Positions 45,603 through 56,007 of a DNA stretch of 64,000 nucleotides are shown here, in pieces. This DNA is from Apium graveolens (lineage: Eukaryota > Streptophyta > Magnoliopsida > Apiales > Apiaceae). The DNA is taken from contig NC_133648.1 of the NCBI RefSeq assembly GCF_009905375.1, positions 308,280,565-308,344,564 on the forward strand, read 5' to 3'. Both the position numbers and the translations under genes were made by a program. Each line of letters begins with the position of its first letter. Position 1 is the stretch's first letter. Under the pieces are notes generated by a model. It searched no databases. It had not been told where the DNA came from and worked only from the letters and a program-made list of their open reading frames with translations.

Positions 45603-48600
45603 TTATGAATAATTAAGCATACCTAACTCACTTACTAATCTTGTGAATGTTGATTCATCAAGTGGCTTGGTAAATATGTCTGCAATCTGCTTTTCACTTG
45701 GAACAAAATGAAGTTCCACTGTACCTTTCATCACATGTTCCCTAATGAAGTGGTACTTGATATCAATGTGCTTGGTTCTTGAGTGCTGCACTGGATTTTC
45801 AGTAATGGCAATGGCACTTGTGTTGTCACAGAATATTGGAATTTTGTCAACAGTCAGACCATAGTCAAATAGTTGATTCCTCATCCATAGTATCTGTGCA
45901 CAGCAACTACCAGCAGCAATGTACTCAGCTTCAGCTGTTGATGTGGAAATAGAATTCTGCTTCTTGCTGAACCATGATACAAGCTTGTTCCCTAGAAATT
46001 GACAGGTGCCTGTTGTGCTTTTCCTGTCTATTTTGCAACCTGCATAATCTGCATCTGAGTAGCCAATTAGATCAAAACCAGACTCTCTAGGGTACCAAAT
46101 TCCTAAATTTGGAGTCCCCTTGAGATATCTGAAAATTCTTTTAATAGCCACTAAGTGAGATTCTTTAGGGTCAGCTTGAAATCTAGCACAGAGACATGTA
46201 GAAAACATTATATCAGGTCTACTAGCAGTTAAATATAAAAGTGAGCCAACCATGCCTCTATAACTTGTAATATCCACAGACTTTTCAGCCTTGTTTAATT
46301 CAAGCTTAGTGGCAGTGGCCATGGGAGTTTTTGCAGGTGAACAATCCATTAAGTCAAACTTCTTTAAAGATCATAAATATATTTAGTTTGACTAATGAAA
46401 ATTCCACCACTAACTTGTTTAACTTGTAAACCAAGAAAGTAAGTTAGCTCTCCCATCATGCTCATTTCATATTTACTTTGCATTAATTTAGCAAACTTTT
46501 TACAAAGCTTATCATCTGTAGATCCAAATATAATATCATCTACATAAATTTGTACAAGTATCTTAGAGCCATTAACATTTCTAAAGAAGAGAGTTTTGTC
46601 AACAGTACCTCTTGTGAAATGATTATCTAGAAGGAACTTTGACAAAGTCTCATACCAGGCTCTAGGTGCTTGCTTTAGTCCATAGAGTGCTTTCAACAGA
46701 TAATACACATGGTCTGGAAAATTTTGATCTTCAAAACCTGGAGGTTGGCTTACATAAACTTCTTCCTCCAATTCCCCATTTAGAAATGCACTCTTGACAT
46801 CCATCTGATAGACTTTGAAATTGGCATTAGCTGCATAGGCTAGAAAGATTCTGATTGCTTCAAGTCTGGCAACTGGAGCAAATGTTTCATCAAAATCTAT
46901 TCCCTCTTGTTGAGAATAGCCTTTAGCAACCAATCTGGCTTTATTCCTTATGACAATGCCATTTTCATCCATCTTGTTTCTGAATACCCATTTTGTGTCA
47001 ATAGAACTCTTGTTCTTTGGCTTGGGTACCAGCTTCCATACTTTGTTCCTCTCAAATTGGTTTAGCTCCTCTTGCATTGCTAAAATCCAATCTGGATCCA
47101 ATAGAGCTTCTTCCACTCTCTTAGGTTCCTCCTGTGATAGAAAGCTACTATACAGACATTCATCTTGAGTAGCCCTTCTAGTTTGTACTTTTGATGTAGC
47201 ATCACCAATGATCAGTTCAAAAGGGTGATTCTTGGTCCATTTCCTTTGAGGTGGTAGATTAGCCCTAGATGAGGTTGCCTCAGTATTGTCATGATGTGAG
47301 ATAGAATGTTGATTTGTTGAAACTCCCCCTGAGTTGCTGATCCTTTGAAAGGAATTGGGAGCTCTATCAACTGATGAAGTGAATTGATTATCCGTTGACA
47401 GACTGCGATCAACGGATGCTTCATTATGAACTTCAACGGATGATGCACTTTGTCTTTCAACGGATGCTGCAATGCTTCTTTCAACGGAAGCTGAATTATG
47501 ACTTTCAACGGATGCAGCATTCTGTGCATTATCCAAAGGCAGATTCTGAATTCTTCTTGAGATGCCTTCTTCATCATTCTCACTTTCACTATCATCACAG
47601 TATATCTCAATGTTGTCAAATTTGAGTCCTTCATGATGTCCCTCATCTGTTAGTCCATCAATCTTTTTATCATCAAACACAACATGTATAGATTCCATGA
47701 CAATATTGGTTCTTAGATTGTAGACCCTATATGATTTTCCAGCAGAATAACCAACAAATATTCCTTCATCAGCCTTTGCATCAAACTTCCCTTTGTGATC
47801 AGATTGATTCCTTAAATGTAGCATTTGCAACCTAAGACATGTAGAAAGTTTAAAGTTGGTTTTCTTCTCTTGAATAATTGATAGGGAGTCATGCATTTTG
47901 CCTGATTGATTAGAGAGATATTCTGAGTGTAACATGCACAGTTGACAGCCTCAGCCCAAAAATAAGTTGGGAGTTTTGACTCTTCAAGCATTGTCCTTGC
48001 AGCTTCAATTAGTGATATGTTCTTCCTTTCCACCACACCATTTTGTTGTGGAGTTCTTGGAGCTGAGAACTCATGCATGATTCCACTTTCTTCACAGAAC
48101 AACTTCATGGTTGAATTCTTGAACTCAGTTCCATTGTCACTCCTAATATTCCTTACTTTGAAATCAGGATGATTGTTGACTTGCTTGATATGATTGATGA
48201 TGATTTCACTAGCTTCATCCTTTGATTTAAGAAAATAAACCCATGAAAACTTTGAGAAATCATCTACAATCACTAGGCAGTATCTTTTCCTTGAAATTGA
48301 CAATACATTGACTGGTCCAAAAAGATCCATGTGTAGAAGTTGTAGTGGTTCATCAATTGCAGATTCAAGCTTCTTACTGAATGATACTTTCTTTTGCTTT
48401 CCTTTCTGACAAGCATCACACAGCCCATCCCTTGTGAATTCCACTAGAGGCATTCCTCTAACTAAGTCCTTTTTGACTAGATCATTCATTGTCTTGAAAT
48501 TCAAATGGGACAGCTTCTTGTGCCATAGCCAACTTTCAACTGGACTTGCTTTGCTGAGAAGACAAGTTATGGATTCTGCATCTGTAGAGTTGAAATCAGC

Positions 48601-48945
48601 TAAGTACACATTCCCTTTTCTAACTCCAGTTAGAACCACTTTATTGTCCTTTTTACTTGTGACAATACAGGCTTCAGAATTGAAGAAAACAGTATTCCCT
48701 CTGTCACATAGTTGACTGATGCTCAATAAATTGTGTTTGAGACCATCAACCAATGCAACTTCATCAATGATGACATTTTCTTTTGAAATCAAGCCATATC
48801 CCATAGTGAATCCTTTGCTGTCATCTCCAAAGGTTATGCTAGGGCCAGCTCTTTCCTTAAACTCTGTAAGGAGGGTGAAATCTCCTGTCATGTGTCTTGA
48901 ACAACCACTGTCCAAGTACCATAGATTTCTTCTTTGTCCCTGCAC
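45603..48945 (-). pseudogene. F1 pol: protease, integrase, RT, RNaseH
   Basis: Protease LDSGCSRHMTGD at the start. Integrase zinc part (WHKKLSHLNF, CDACQKGK), then LHMDLFGP, IRSDNGTEF and NGVVERKN. The C-terminal part has [12 protein letters not shown] linker holds five copies of the family word (47395-47515) reading SVE/SVD. RT has [10 protein letters not shown] near 46550 and FLGLQVKQ. RNaseH has GYSDADYAGC, STAEAEYIA and CDNTSAIAI, ending at 45603. Frameshifts near 47900 and 46355 split it into three frames; otherwise all catalytic residues are present. Confidence 0.9.
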
Positions 48946-48958
48946 ACAACAAAATCAA

Positions 48959-51281
48959 TCAAGTTGATTTTGGTACCCAAGTTTCCTTGGGTCCAGCCTT
49001 GTTAGTCTTTTTCCTAGACTTCATTCCTCCTGCATCTTTTGACTTAGGTAACTTTGGGTCACCCTTGGTCTCAGATGTGGTTGGTTGAAGTGTAGGGTTA
49101 GTCACAGAATCATTTAACACATTTGTTTGAATTTGATAAGGCATAGGTTGTGCAAACATGTTATTCCACATAGGCATATTATATGGCATTTGAGGCATAC
49201 TAAATGCAGTAAAATAAGGATTGTTAATATATGGCATGTTTGTAAAATGTGCATGGGGATTCTGGTGAGACATAACAGGCATAGCATGCAGAGGTGACAT
49301 AGACATTTTAGGCATGGAGGGATTTGAAGGCATGGGAGCATTTTTAACAGATTTGCAATTATCAGATAGGTGATTAACACTTTTACAATACACACAGCTT
49401 TTTCTAGGAGCATACCTATCAGGTGTGTAATTGTTATGTTTATTAATCCCTACCTTCCCATTTCTTTTAGATTTTCTTTTAGTTTCCTTCTTATCCTCAA
49501 CCAACTTGAGCCTATCTTTTAGCTGATCTAAAGTCATGTGTCCTATATTCACCTTACTGACATCTCTGGATGTGCTAGCTCCTTCTTTGACAAAGTTCTT
49601 GAGAGTTGAATCATTCTTTTTATTGAGACTTTTATTTTTAAAAGAACTTGCCTGTTTTAATTGATGAGCCTTCAACGGATGCTCCTTTTCTTCCTTCAAC
49701 GGATAACTTTCATCATCCGTTGACAATCCATCAATTAATTCTAACTCCTTTTTGTTTTTCTTCCAGGCATCCTCACAGAATGATTCAATTCCCTGAACCT
49801 TTGCAATCTGAACACTAACATCCCTAGATGTTTTCCAGGCCTTGATTACCTCTTGCTCACTTTCTAACTGTGTAGAAAGAATTTCTACTTTCTAACAGCT
49901 TCTGCTAGTTCACTCTCAACAGTCAAGCATTTAAGTTTCATCTTTTCAAGCTCAATTACCTGATCCTCTAATACAGCATTCCTATCACTTAAAAACATAT
50001 TATTCTCCTTGATCCTAGTGTTTTCTTTTGCTAGTGATTTAAGGGAAACACGCAAATGATATAATTCATTGGTCATATCATTTATGGCTTCATTGCATTC
50101 ATGTTTAGAAAGCTGAGAGAGATCAGTAGTAATTACCTGGTTGCTTGATGAACTAGTTTCATTTTCATCAGAATTAGCCATCAGGGCTAGGTTGACATAT
50201 TTCACATCATCATCTTCATTTACCCCATCTGCTGCCCAATCATCTTGAGTGAGAAAAGCTCTTTCCTTTTGTTTGAGCAAATCAAAATACTTCTTTTTGT
50301 AATCAACTTGCTCAAATTTCTTTTTCTCAGAATTTGGCTTCCTACACTCACTTGCAAAGTGTCCACTAATGCCACAGTTGTAACATTTGAACTTTGATTT
50401 GTCCACCATGTTTTTGTTTGGCTTAGTGAACTTTGTGTTTTTCCTGAACTTCATTTTTGCAAACCTCCTGGACAGAAAGGCCAAATGTTCTTCAATATCA
50501 TCAGATTCATCCTGACTGGAATTGTCTTCATCCTCAGCAACATGCTCTTTACCCTTGCTTGATTCTGATTTGCTTGTACCAATTTTGAGACTTGGCATTG
50601 TCTTCTCCTCATTCCTGGCTTCCATCTTCTCACTGTCAGCTACAAGAGCAACTGTTCCTCCTTTTCTCTTTCCCTTTTCCAACAGCTCATCCTGCTCCAT
50701 TTCAAGTTCATAAGTCTTCAGAATTCCATATAATCTTTCAAGTGTGAAGTTCTTATAATCTTGAGAATTTCTCAAAGAGACAGTCATCGGCTTCCACTCC
50801 TTTGGCAGAGACCTAAGAAATTTTAAGTTGGAATCCTTGACTTGGTACACTCTACCATACAGCTTCAATCCATTCAACAGTTTTCTGAAACCTTCACAGA
50901 TGATTTGTACAGTATCCCAAACTTCCTTTGCAGTTTGGCTATTGATGACATTGTCAAACATTCTTGATCTAAGCCATTAAACAAAATGTTCATGGCTCTC
51001 TTATCCTTGCGGATTTCTTCCATGTCTTCAATAGTCCATTCTGCTTTTGGCTTGGGAATGGACTGTCCAACAGCAACTGTTGCAGTAGCAGCTGTGGCTA
51101 CTTTGTGAGGGATGTGAGGACCATTTTCAATACATTTGATGTAGCTTTCATCTTGAGAAAGAAGATGTAAATGCATCTTCACTTTCCAGTGATGATAATT
51201 ATCTTTTTCCAGGACTGGGATCTTTACACCAATATCCTTCCTATTCATGATGTTAGCAGGAGGATTCTTCTGTGCACTCAT
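48959..51281 (-). pseudogene. F1 gag
   Basis: Start at ATG 51281 (MSAQKNPPAN, 10 residues longer than F2). The gag domain has KIPVLEKDNYHHWKVKMHLH. Relative to F2, about 34 codons are missing after the CEG near 50895, together with a frame change. Zinc knuckle CYNCGISGHFASECRKP. Coiled-coil region (50150-49900), a second frameshift near 49880, and a Met/Pro-rich C-terminus ending in WVPKS-. The family word gives YPLKEEKEHPLK near 49700. Confidence 0.85.
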
Positions 51282-51327
51282 GATGTTAGCAGAATAGATC
51301 TTTAAACTCTTTGTATGTTAAGAGCTT

Positions 51328-51340
51328 GCTCTGATACCAA
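51328..51340 (-). promoter_or_regulatory. Primer-binding site of F1
   Basis: Minus strand TTGGTATCAGAGC, complementary to the 3' end of plant initiator methionine tRNA, one base inside the 5' LTR. It primes minus-strand synthesis. Confidence 0.9.
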
Positions 51341-51341
51341 T

Positions 51342-52182
51342 TGTTATTCCCAGTGGACTAACAATGAGATTTACAGAAGGGGGGTTGAATGTAAATCTCA
51401 AAACTTTTTCAAGTTTTGAGCAGTTTCTAAGGCTAAGTGTTTGAGTGATCAAATGTGTGTGAATTGCTTGAAGCTGATGCAGACAGATATATATTCAAAC
51501 ACAAATGTAATGAACACAAAGAACTTTAAAAAAAAAACTTTTCTAGTGGATTTGTTGTTCCACCAGAGATGTGTTATTTCAGAAATCTGTGATTCAAAGA
51601 ATTAAATCACAACTGCTTCCTAGTACAAACTAGATGATTTTCTCTTTTGATATTTCTAAACAGCTCAAGGAAAATTCATATCTAATTACTAGCTGCTACT
51701 TGGTTTATATATCACCAAGTTTACAAGTGAAGACAAACTGTAAAATACAATTGAAAAGATTCTTCACATGTTTCTTCTTCATTTCTCTATCCAATGCAAT
51801 CTAGAGTAATCTGTAAATCTTTGAATACTTCCTTGTTTGCATCAGAATGGAAATGCTGCATTTTCTTGATTCCTCCTAGATGCTTCCACCATTCCAGTAT
51901 GTCTCTGTCAATCCATGTGCCTCTGTCAGCTTGTGAATTGTCACTATCAACTGCTAATGAACTAAGCATCGTTGAAGCTTTCATCCGTTGATGCCTTATA
52001 CGTTGAGGCTTTATCCGTTGAAGCTTTTATCCGTTGGCATTATCAGTTGAAGTCTATCCATTGAAGCACTATCGTTGATGGATATTATCCGTTGAAGCAT
52101 TTATCGTTGCTGGATATTATCCGTTGAAGCATTGTTTCTTTCCGTTGAAGGTCTTCAATATCCAGTTGACACTCTTCACTTA
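51342..52182 (-). mobile_element. 5' LTR of F1, cut by the assembly gap
   Basis: Aligns closely with 39246-40366 up to about 51960. Over the last 220 bases before the Ns it shows many one- or two-base losses in the ATCCGTTGA words compared with the other LTR (for example ATCGTTGA for ATCCGTTGA). The clustering at the contig edge looks like poor consensus and not biological change. TATA box (minus) at about 51704-51712. Confidence 0.85.
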
Positions 52183-52282
52183 NNNNNNNNNNNNNNNNNN
52201 NNNNNNNNNNNNNNNNNNNNNNNNNNNNNNNNNNNNNNNNNNNNNNNNNNNNNNNNNNNNNNNNNNNNNNNNNNNNNNNNNN
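52183..52282. other. Assembly gap (100 N)
   Basis: Exactly 100 Ns, the usual placeholder for a gap of unknown size. On the left is the U3 end of F1's 5' LTR; on the right is the integrase end of F2. The missing DNA should contain the rest of F1's LTR, the remainder of E1's 5' part, the RT-RNaseH-third ORF-3' LTR of F2, and possibly more. Any frame read across the Ns is artificial. Confidence 0.98.
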
Positions 52283-53518
52283 TCTTAGATTGTAGACCCT
52301 ATAAGATTTTCCAGCTGAGTAACCAACAAATATCCCTTCATCAGCCTTTGCATCAAACTTCCCTTTATGGTCAGATTGATTCCTCGGTATAAAGCATTTA
52401 CATCCAAAGACATGAAGAAAGTTTAGAGTTGGTTTTCTTCTCTTGAACAACTGATAAGGAGTCATGCCTTTAGCTTGATTGATCAAAGAAATATTCTGAG
52501 TGAAGCAGGCACAATTAACAGCTTCAGCCCAGAAATATGTTGGTAACTTTGATTCTTCAAGCATTGTTCTGGCAGCTTCAATTAAAGATCTGTTCTTTCT
52601 TTCAACAACCCCATTTTGCTGAGGTGTTCTTGGAGCTGAGAACTCATGCATGATTCCATTTTCTTCACAGAACAGCCTTAATGTCAAATTCTTGAATTCA
52701 GTTCCATTGTCACTCCTGATATTTCTAACCTTCAAGTCAGGATGATTGTTGACTTGCCTGATGTGATTGATAATGATTTCACTTGCTTCATCCTTTGATC
52801 CAAGAAAATAGACCCATGAGAACTTTGAGAAATCATCTACAATCACTAAGCAATATCTTTTTCTTGCAATAGACAATACATTGACTGGTCCAAACAAATC
52901 CATATGTAGCAGCTGTAATGGTTCATCAATTGTTGTTTCAAGCTTCTTTTTGAATGATGCTTTCCTTTGTTTGCCTTTCTGACAAGCATCACACAAACCA
53001 TCCCTTGAGAATTCAACTAGAGGGATTCCTCTAACTAAGTCCTTTTTGACTAGATCATTCATTGTCTTGAAATTCAAGTGAGATAGCTTCTTGTGCCATA
53101 GCCAACTTTCAACTGTGCTTGCTTTGCTGAAGAGACAAGTAATGGATTCTGCATCTGTAGAGTTGAAGTCAGCTATGTACACATTTCCTTTTCTAACTCC
53201 AGTTAGAACCACTTTGTTGTCTTTCTTACTAGTGACAACACAGGCTTCAGAATTGAAGGAAACTGTATTTCCTCTATCACATAGTTGACTGATGCTCAGT
53301 AAATTGTGCTTGAGACCATCAACTAATGCAACTTCATTAATGATGACATTCCTTGTTGAAATCAAGCCATATCCCATAGTAAACCCTTTGCTGTCATCTC
53401 CAAAGGTTATGCTAGGGCCAGCTCTCTCCTTGAACTCTGTGAGCAGGGAGAAATCTCCTGTCATGTGTCTTGAACAACCACTGTCCAAGTACCATAGATT
53501 TCTTCCATTTCCCTGCAC
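52283..53518 (-). CDS. F2 pol, protease and integrase (partial)
   Basis: Open from 53518 to the gap with no stop. Protease LDSGCSRHMTGDF, the flap region TFGDDSKGF and GLKHNLLSISQLCDRG. Integrase zinc domain WHKKLSHLNF and CDACQKGK; core LHMDLFGPVN, IRSDNGTEFKN and NGVVERKNRSL with all three acidic residues; C-terminal [15 protein letters not shown], ending at YRVYNLR by the Ns. The pol frame differs from gag by one. A conserved TTGATTGATTTT...GTGTGCAG sits right before it, as in F1. It would make the enzymes for particle maturation and insertion. Confidence 0.85.
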
Positions 53519-53531
53519 ACCATAAAATCAA

Positions 53532-55946
53532 TCAATTTGATTTTGGTACCCAAGTTTCCTTGGGTCCATTCTTGTTAGCCTTTCTCCTAGACTTCATTCC
53601 TCCTGTATCTTTAGACTTAGGTAAGTTTGAGTCAACCTTGGTCTTAGATGTAGTTGGTTGAGGTGTAGGGTTAGTCACAGAATCATTTAGCACATTTGTA
53701 AAATTATTAGGCATTGATTGTGCAAACATGTTATTCCATATGGGCATATTGTATGGCATTTGAGGCATACTAAATGCAGCAAGATAAGGATTGTTAAAAT
53801 ATGGCATGTTTACAAAATGTGCATAAGGATTTTGTTGAGACATAACAGGCATAGCATGCAGAGGTGATGCAGACATATTAGGCATAGAAGAGGGTACATT
53901 TATGGGAGTCTTCTTAATGGATTTACAACTAGCAGATAGATGATTAACACTACTATAATGCACACAGCTTTTTCTAGGAGCATACCTATCAGGTGTGTAA
54001 TTGTTGTGTTTATTAACTCCTACCTTCCCATTTCTGTTGGATTTTCTTTTAGATTCCTTTTTATCCTCAACCATCTTGAGCCTATTATTTAACTGTTCTA
54101 AGGTCATGTGCCCTACATTCACCTTACTGACATCTTTGGATGTGCTTGCTTCTTCTTTGACAAAGTTCTTTGAAGTTGAACCAAACTTTTTGTTGAGTTT
54201 CTTTAGATTCTCTCTTTTAGAAACATCTGCCTGTTTTGATTGAGGAACCTTCAACGGATGCTCCTTTTCTTCCTTCAACGGATAACTTTCATCATCCGTT
54301 GATTCCACATTCGTTGACAGCCCATCAATTAATTCCAGTTTCTTTTTATTTTTATCCCAGGCAGTTTCACAGAATGATTCAATTCCTTGGACCTTAGCAA
54401 TTTGAGCACTTACATCCCTAGATGTCTTCCAGGCTTTAATCACCTCTTGCTCTTTCTCTAATTGATTGGAAAGTATTTCTACTTTCTTAACAGATTCAGC
54501 TAGTTCATTTTCAACAGATATACAATGCAACTTTGTTTTCTCTAGGTCAATCATCTTATCTTCTAACAAAGCATTTCTATTACTTAAAAACAGATTGTTC
54601 TCTCTAATCCTACTATTTTCTTTAGCAAGAGATTTAAGAGACACACGCAAATGATACAATTCGGTAGACATGTCATTAAAAGCATCATTGCACTCTTCTT
54701 TAGTAAGCTGTGTTAAGTCAGTAGTGATTACCTGATTGCTTGATGAACTAACTTCATTTTCTTCAGAATCAGTCATGAGAGCAAGGTTGACATACTCCAC
54801 ATCTTCATCCTCTTCATCTCCATTAGCTGCCCAGTCCCTTTCTTGAGTAATGAAAGCCCTCTCCTTTTGCTTGAGTAGATCAAAATATTTCTTTTTGTAA
54901 TCTACTTGTTCAAATTTCTTCTTTTCAGAAGTTGGCTTTCTGCACTCACCTGCAAAGTGTCCACTTATACCACAATTGAAACACTTGAACTTGGATTTGT
55001 CCACAGTGTTTTTGTGAGGTTTAGTGGCTCTAGTGTTTTTCTTAAATTTCATCTTTGCAAATCTTCTGGACAGAAATGCAAGATGCTCATCAATACCATC
55101 TGAGTCATCTTGGCTGGAGTTGTCTTCATTTTCAGCAACTTGCTCTTTCCCCTTGCTTGATTCCTGATTTTTTATACCATCTTTGGAGTTTGATGTAGAT
55201 CTCGCAGTTTCTTGTCTGCATTTCCTCTCATCTTCAGCTACCAATGCAACTGAACTTCCTTTCTTTCTCCCCTTCTCCAATACCTCATCCTGTTCCAGCT
55301 CTAGTTCATAAGTCTTCAAGATTCCATACAATCTTTCAAGAGTGAAGTCCTTATAATCTTGAGAGTTTCTTAAGGAGACAGTCATGGGTTTCCATTCCTT
55401 TGGCAAGGATCTTAAAAATTTAAGATTTGAATCCTTCACCTGGTACACTCTTCCATACAGCTTCAGTCCATTCAACAGCTTTTGGAACCTATTGAATGTT
55501 TCATTTAAAGATTCATTTTCTTCAAAATGAAAGTATTCATACTGTTGAATGAGAAGCTGCATTTTGTTTTCTTTCACTTGTTCTGTACCTTCACACAGTA
55601 GTTGAACTGTGTCCCAAACCTCTTTGGCAGTTGTGCAATTTATCACATTATCAAACATATCCATGTTAAGACCATTAAACAAAATGTTCATAGCCTTCTT
55701 ATCCTTGTGGACTTCTTCTGTGTCTTCCATTGTCCATTCTGCTCTAGGTTTTGGAATGGATTGACCAACAACAACTGTGGCTGTAGCAACTGTTGCTACT
55801 TTGTGGGGAATGTGAGGACCATTCTCAATGCAGTTTACATAACCTTCATCTTGGGAGAGTAGATGAAGGTGCATTTTCACCTTCCAATGGTGATAACTGT
55901 CTTTGTCAAGAACTGGGATCTTTACTCCAATATCCTTCTTACTCAT
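53532..55946 (-). CDS. F2 gag, intact (804 codons)
   Basis: ATG 55946, stop 53532. The N-terminal gag domain has KIPVLDKDSYHHWKVKMHLH, NPLNMDMFDNVIN-like sequence and RFQKLLNGLKLYGR. A Lys/Glu-rich stretch follows, with zinc knuckle CFNCGISGHFAGECRKP (CX2CX4HX4C complete) at about residue 330 and a long coiled coil (roughly residues 430-520). Next comes the family word encoding STDDESYPLKEEKEHPLK, then a second CVHYSSVNH...C motif and a Met/Pro/Asn-rich tail ending WVPKS. It is the nucleocapsid protein. No breaks are seen, in contrast to all other gags in the window. Confidence 0.92.
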   Translation of the reverse strand: MSKKDIGVKIPVLDKDSYHHWKVKMHLHLLSQDEGYVNCIENGPHIPHKVATVATATVVVGQSIPKPRAEWTMEDTEEVHKDKKAMNILFNGLNMDMFDNVINCTTAKEVWDTVQLLCEGTEQVKENKMQLLIQQYEYFHFEENESLNETFNRFQKLLNGLKLYGRVYQVKDSNLKFLRSLPKEWKPMTVSLRNSQDYKDFTLERLYGILKTYELELEQDEVLEKGRKKGSSVALVAEDERKCRQETARSTSNSKDGIKNQESSKGKEQVAENEDNSSQDDSDGIDEHLAFLSRRFAKMKFKKNTRATKPHKNTVDKSKFKCFNCGISGHFAGECRKPTSEKKKFEQVDYKKKYFDLLKQKERAFITQERDWAANGDEEDEDVEYVNLALMTDSEENEVSSSSNQVITTDLTQLTKEECNDAFNDMSTELYHLRVSLKSLAKENSRIRENNLFLSNRNALLEDKMIDLEKTKLHCISVENELAESVKKVEILSNQLEKEQEVIKAWKTSRDVSAQIAKVQGIESFCETAWDKNKKKLELIDGLSTNVESTDDESYPLKEEKEHPLKVPQSKQADVSKRENLKKLNKKFGSTSKNFVKEEASTSKDVSKVNVGHMTLEQLNNRLKMVEDKKESKRKSNRNGKVGVNKHNNYTPDRYAPRKSCVHYSSVNHLSASCKSIKKTPINVPSSMPNMSASPLHAMPVMSQQNPYAHFVNMPYFNNPYLAAFSMPQMPYNMPIWNNMFAQSMPNNFTNVLNDSVTNPTPQPTTSKTKVDSNLPKSKDTGGMKSRRKANKNGPKETWVPKSN

Positions 55947-55993
55947 CTTTGTTAGATTCCAAGATCTTTAAACTCTTTGTATGTCAAGAGCCT

Positions 55994-56006
55994 GCTCTGA
56001 TACCAA
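55994..56006 (-). promoter_or_regulatory. Primer-binding site of F2
   Basis: Minus strand TTGGTATCAGAGC, one base inside the 5' LTR, identical to that of F1. Confidence 0.9.
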
Positions 56007-56007
56007 T

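Larger units (their letters stand above)
39246..52182 (-). mobile_element. Element F1: near-full-length SIRE-type copia with third ORF
   Basis: Minus strand: 5' LTR (51342 to the gap), primer site, gag, pol, word-rich spacer, long third ORF, polypurine tract, 3' LTR (39246-40366). About 11 kb internal region, as expected for SIRE/Maximus elements. Flanking E1 bases at the left edge are AAAAC (39241-39245); the matching right flank lies in the assembly gap. It is broken by several frameshifts in gag, pol and the third ORF. The ATCCGTTGA word occurs in both LTRs, the spacer and all three ORFs. Confidence 0.9.

Noticed and set aside
52085..52392. Reading frames continuing through the N run
   Set aside because: They cross 100 Ns and so are artefacts of the gap placeholder.
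53091..53661. Plus-strand ORFs opposite F2 gag-pol
   Set aside because: Shadow frames; the same shadows recur opposite F1, as expected from homologous coding on the minus strand.
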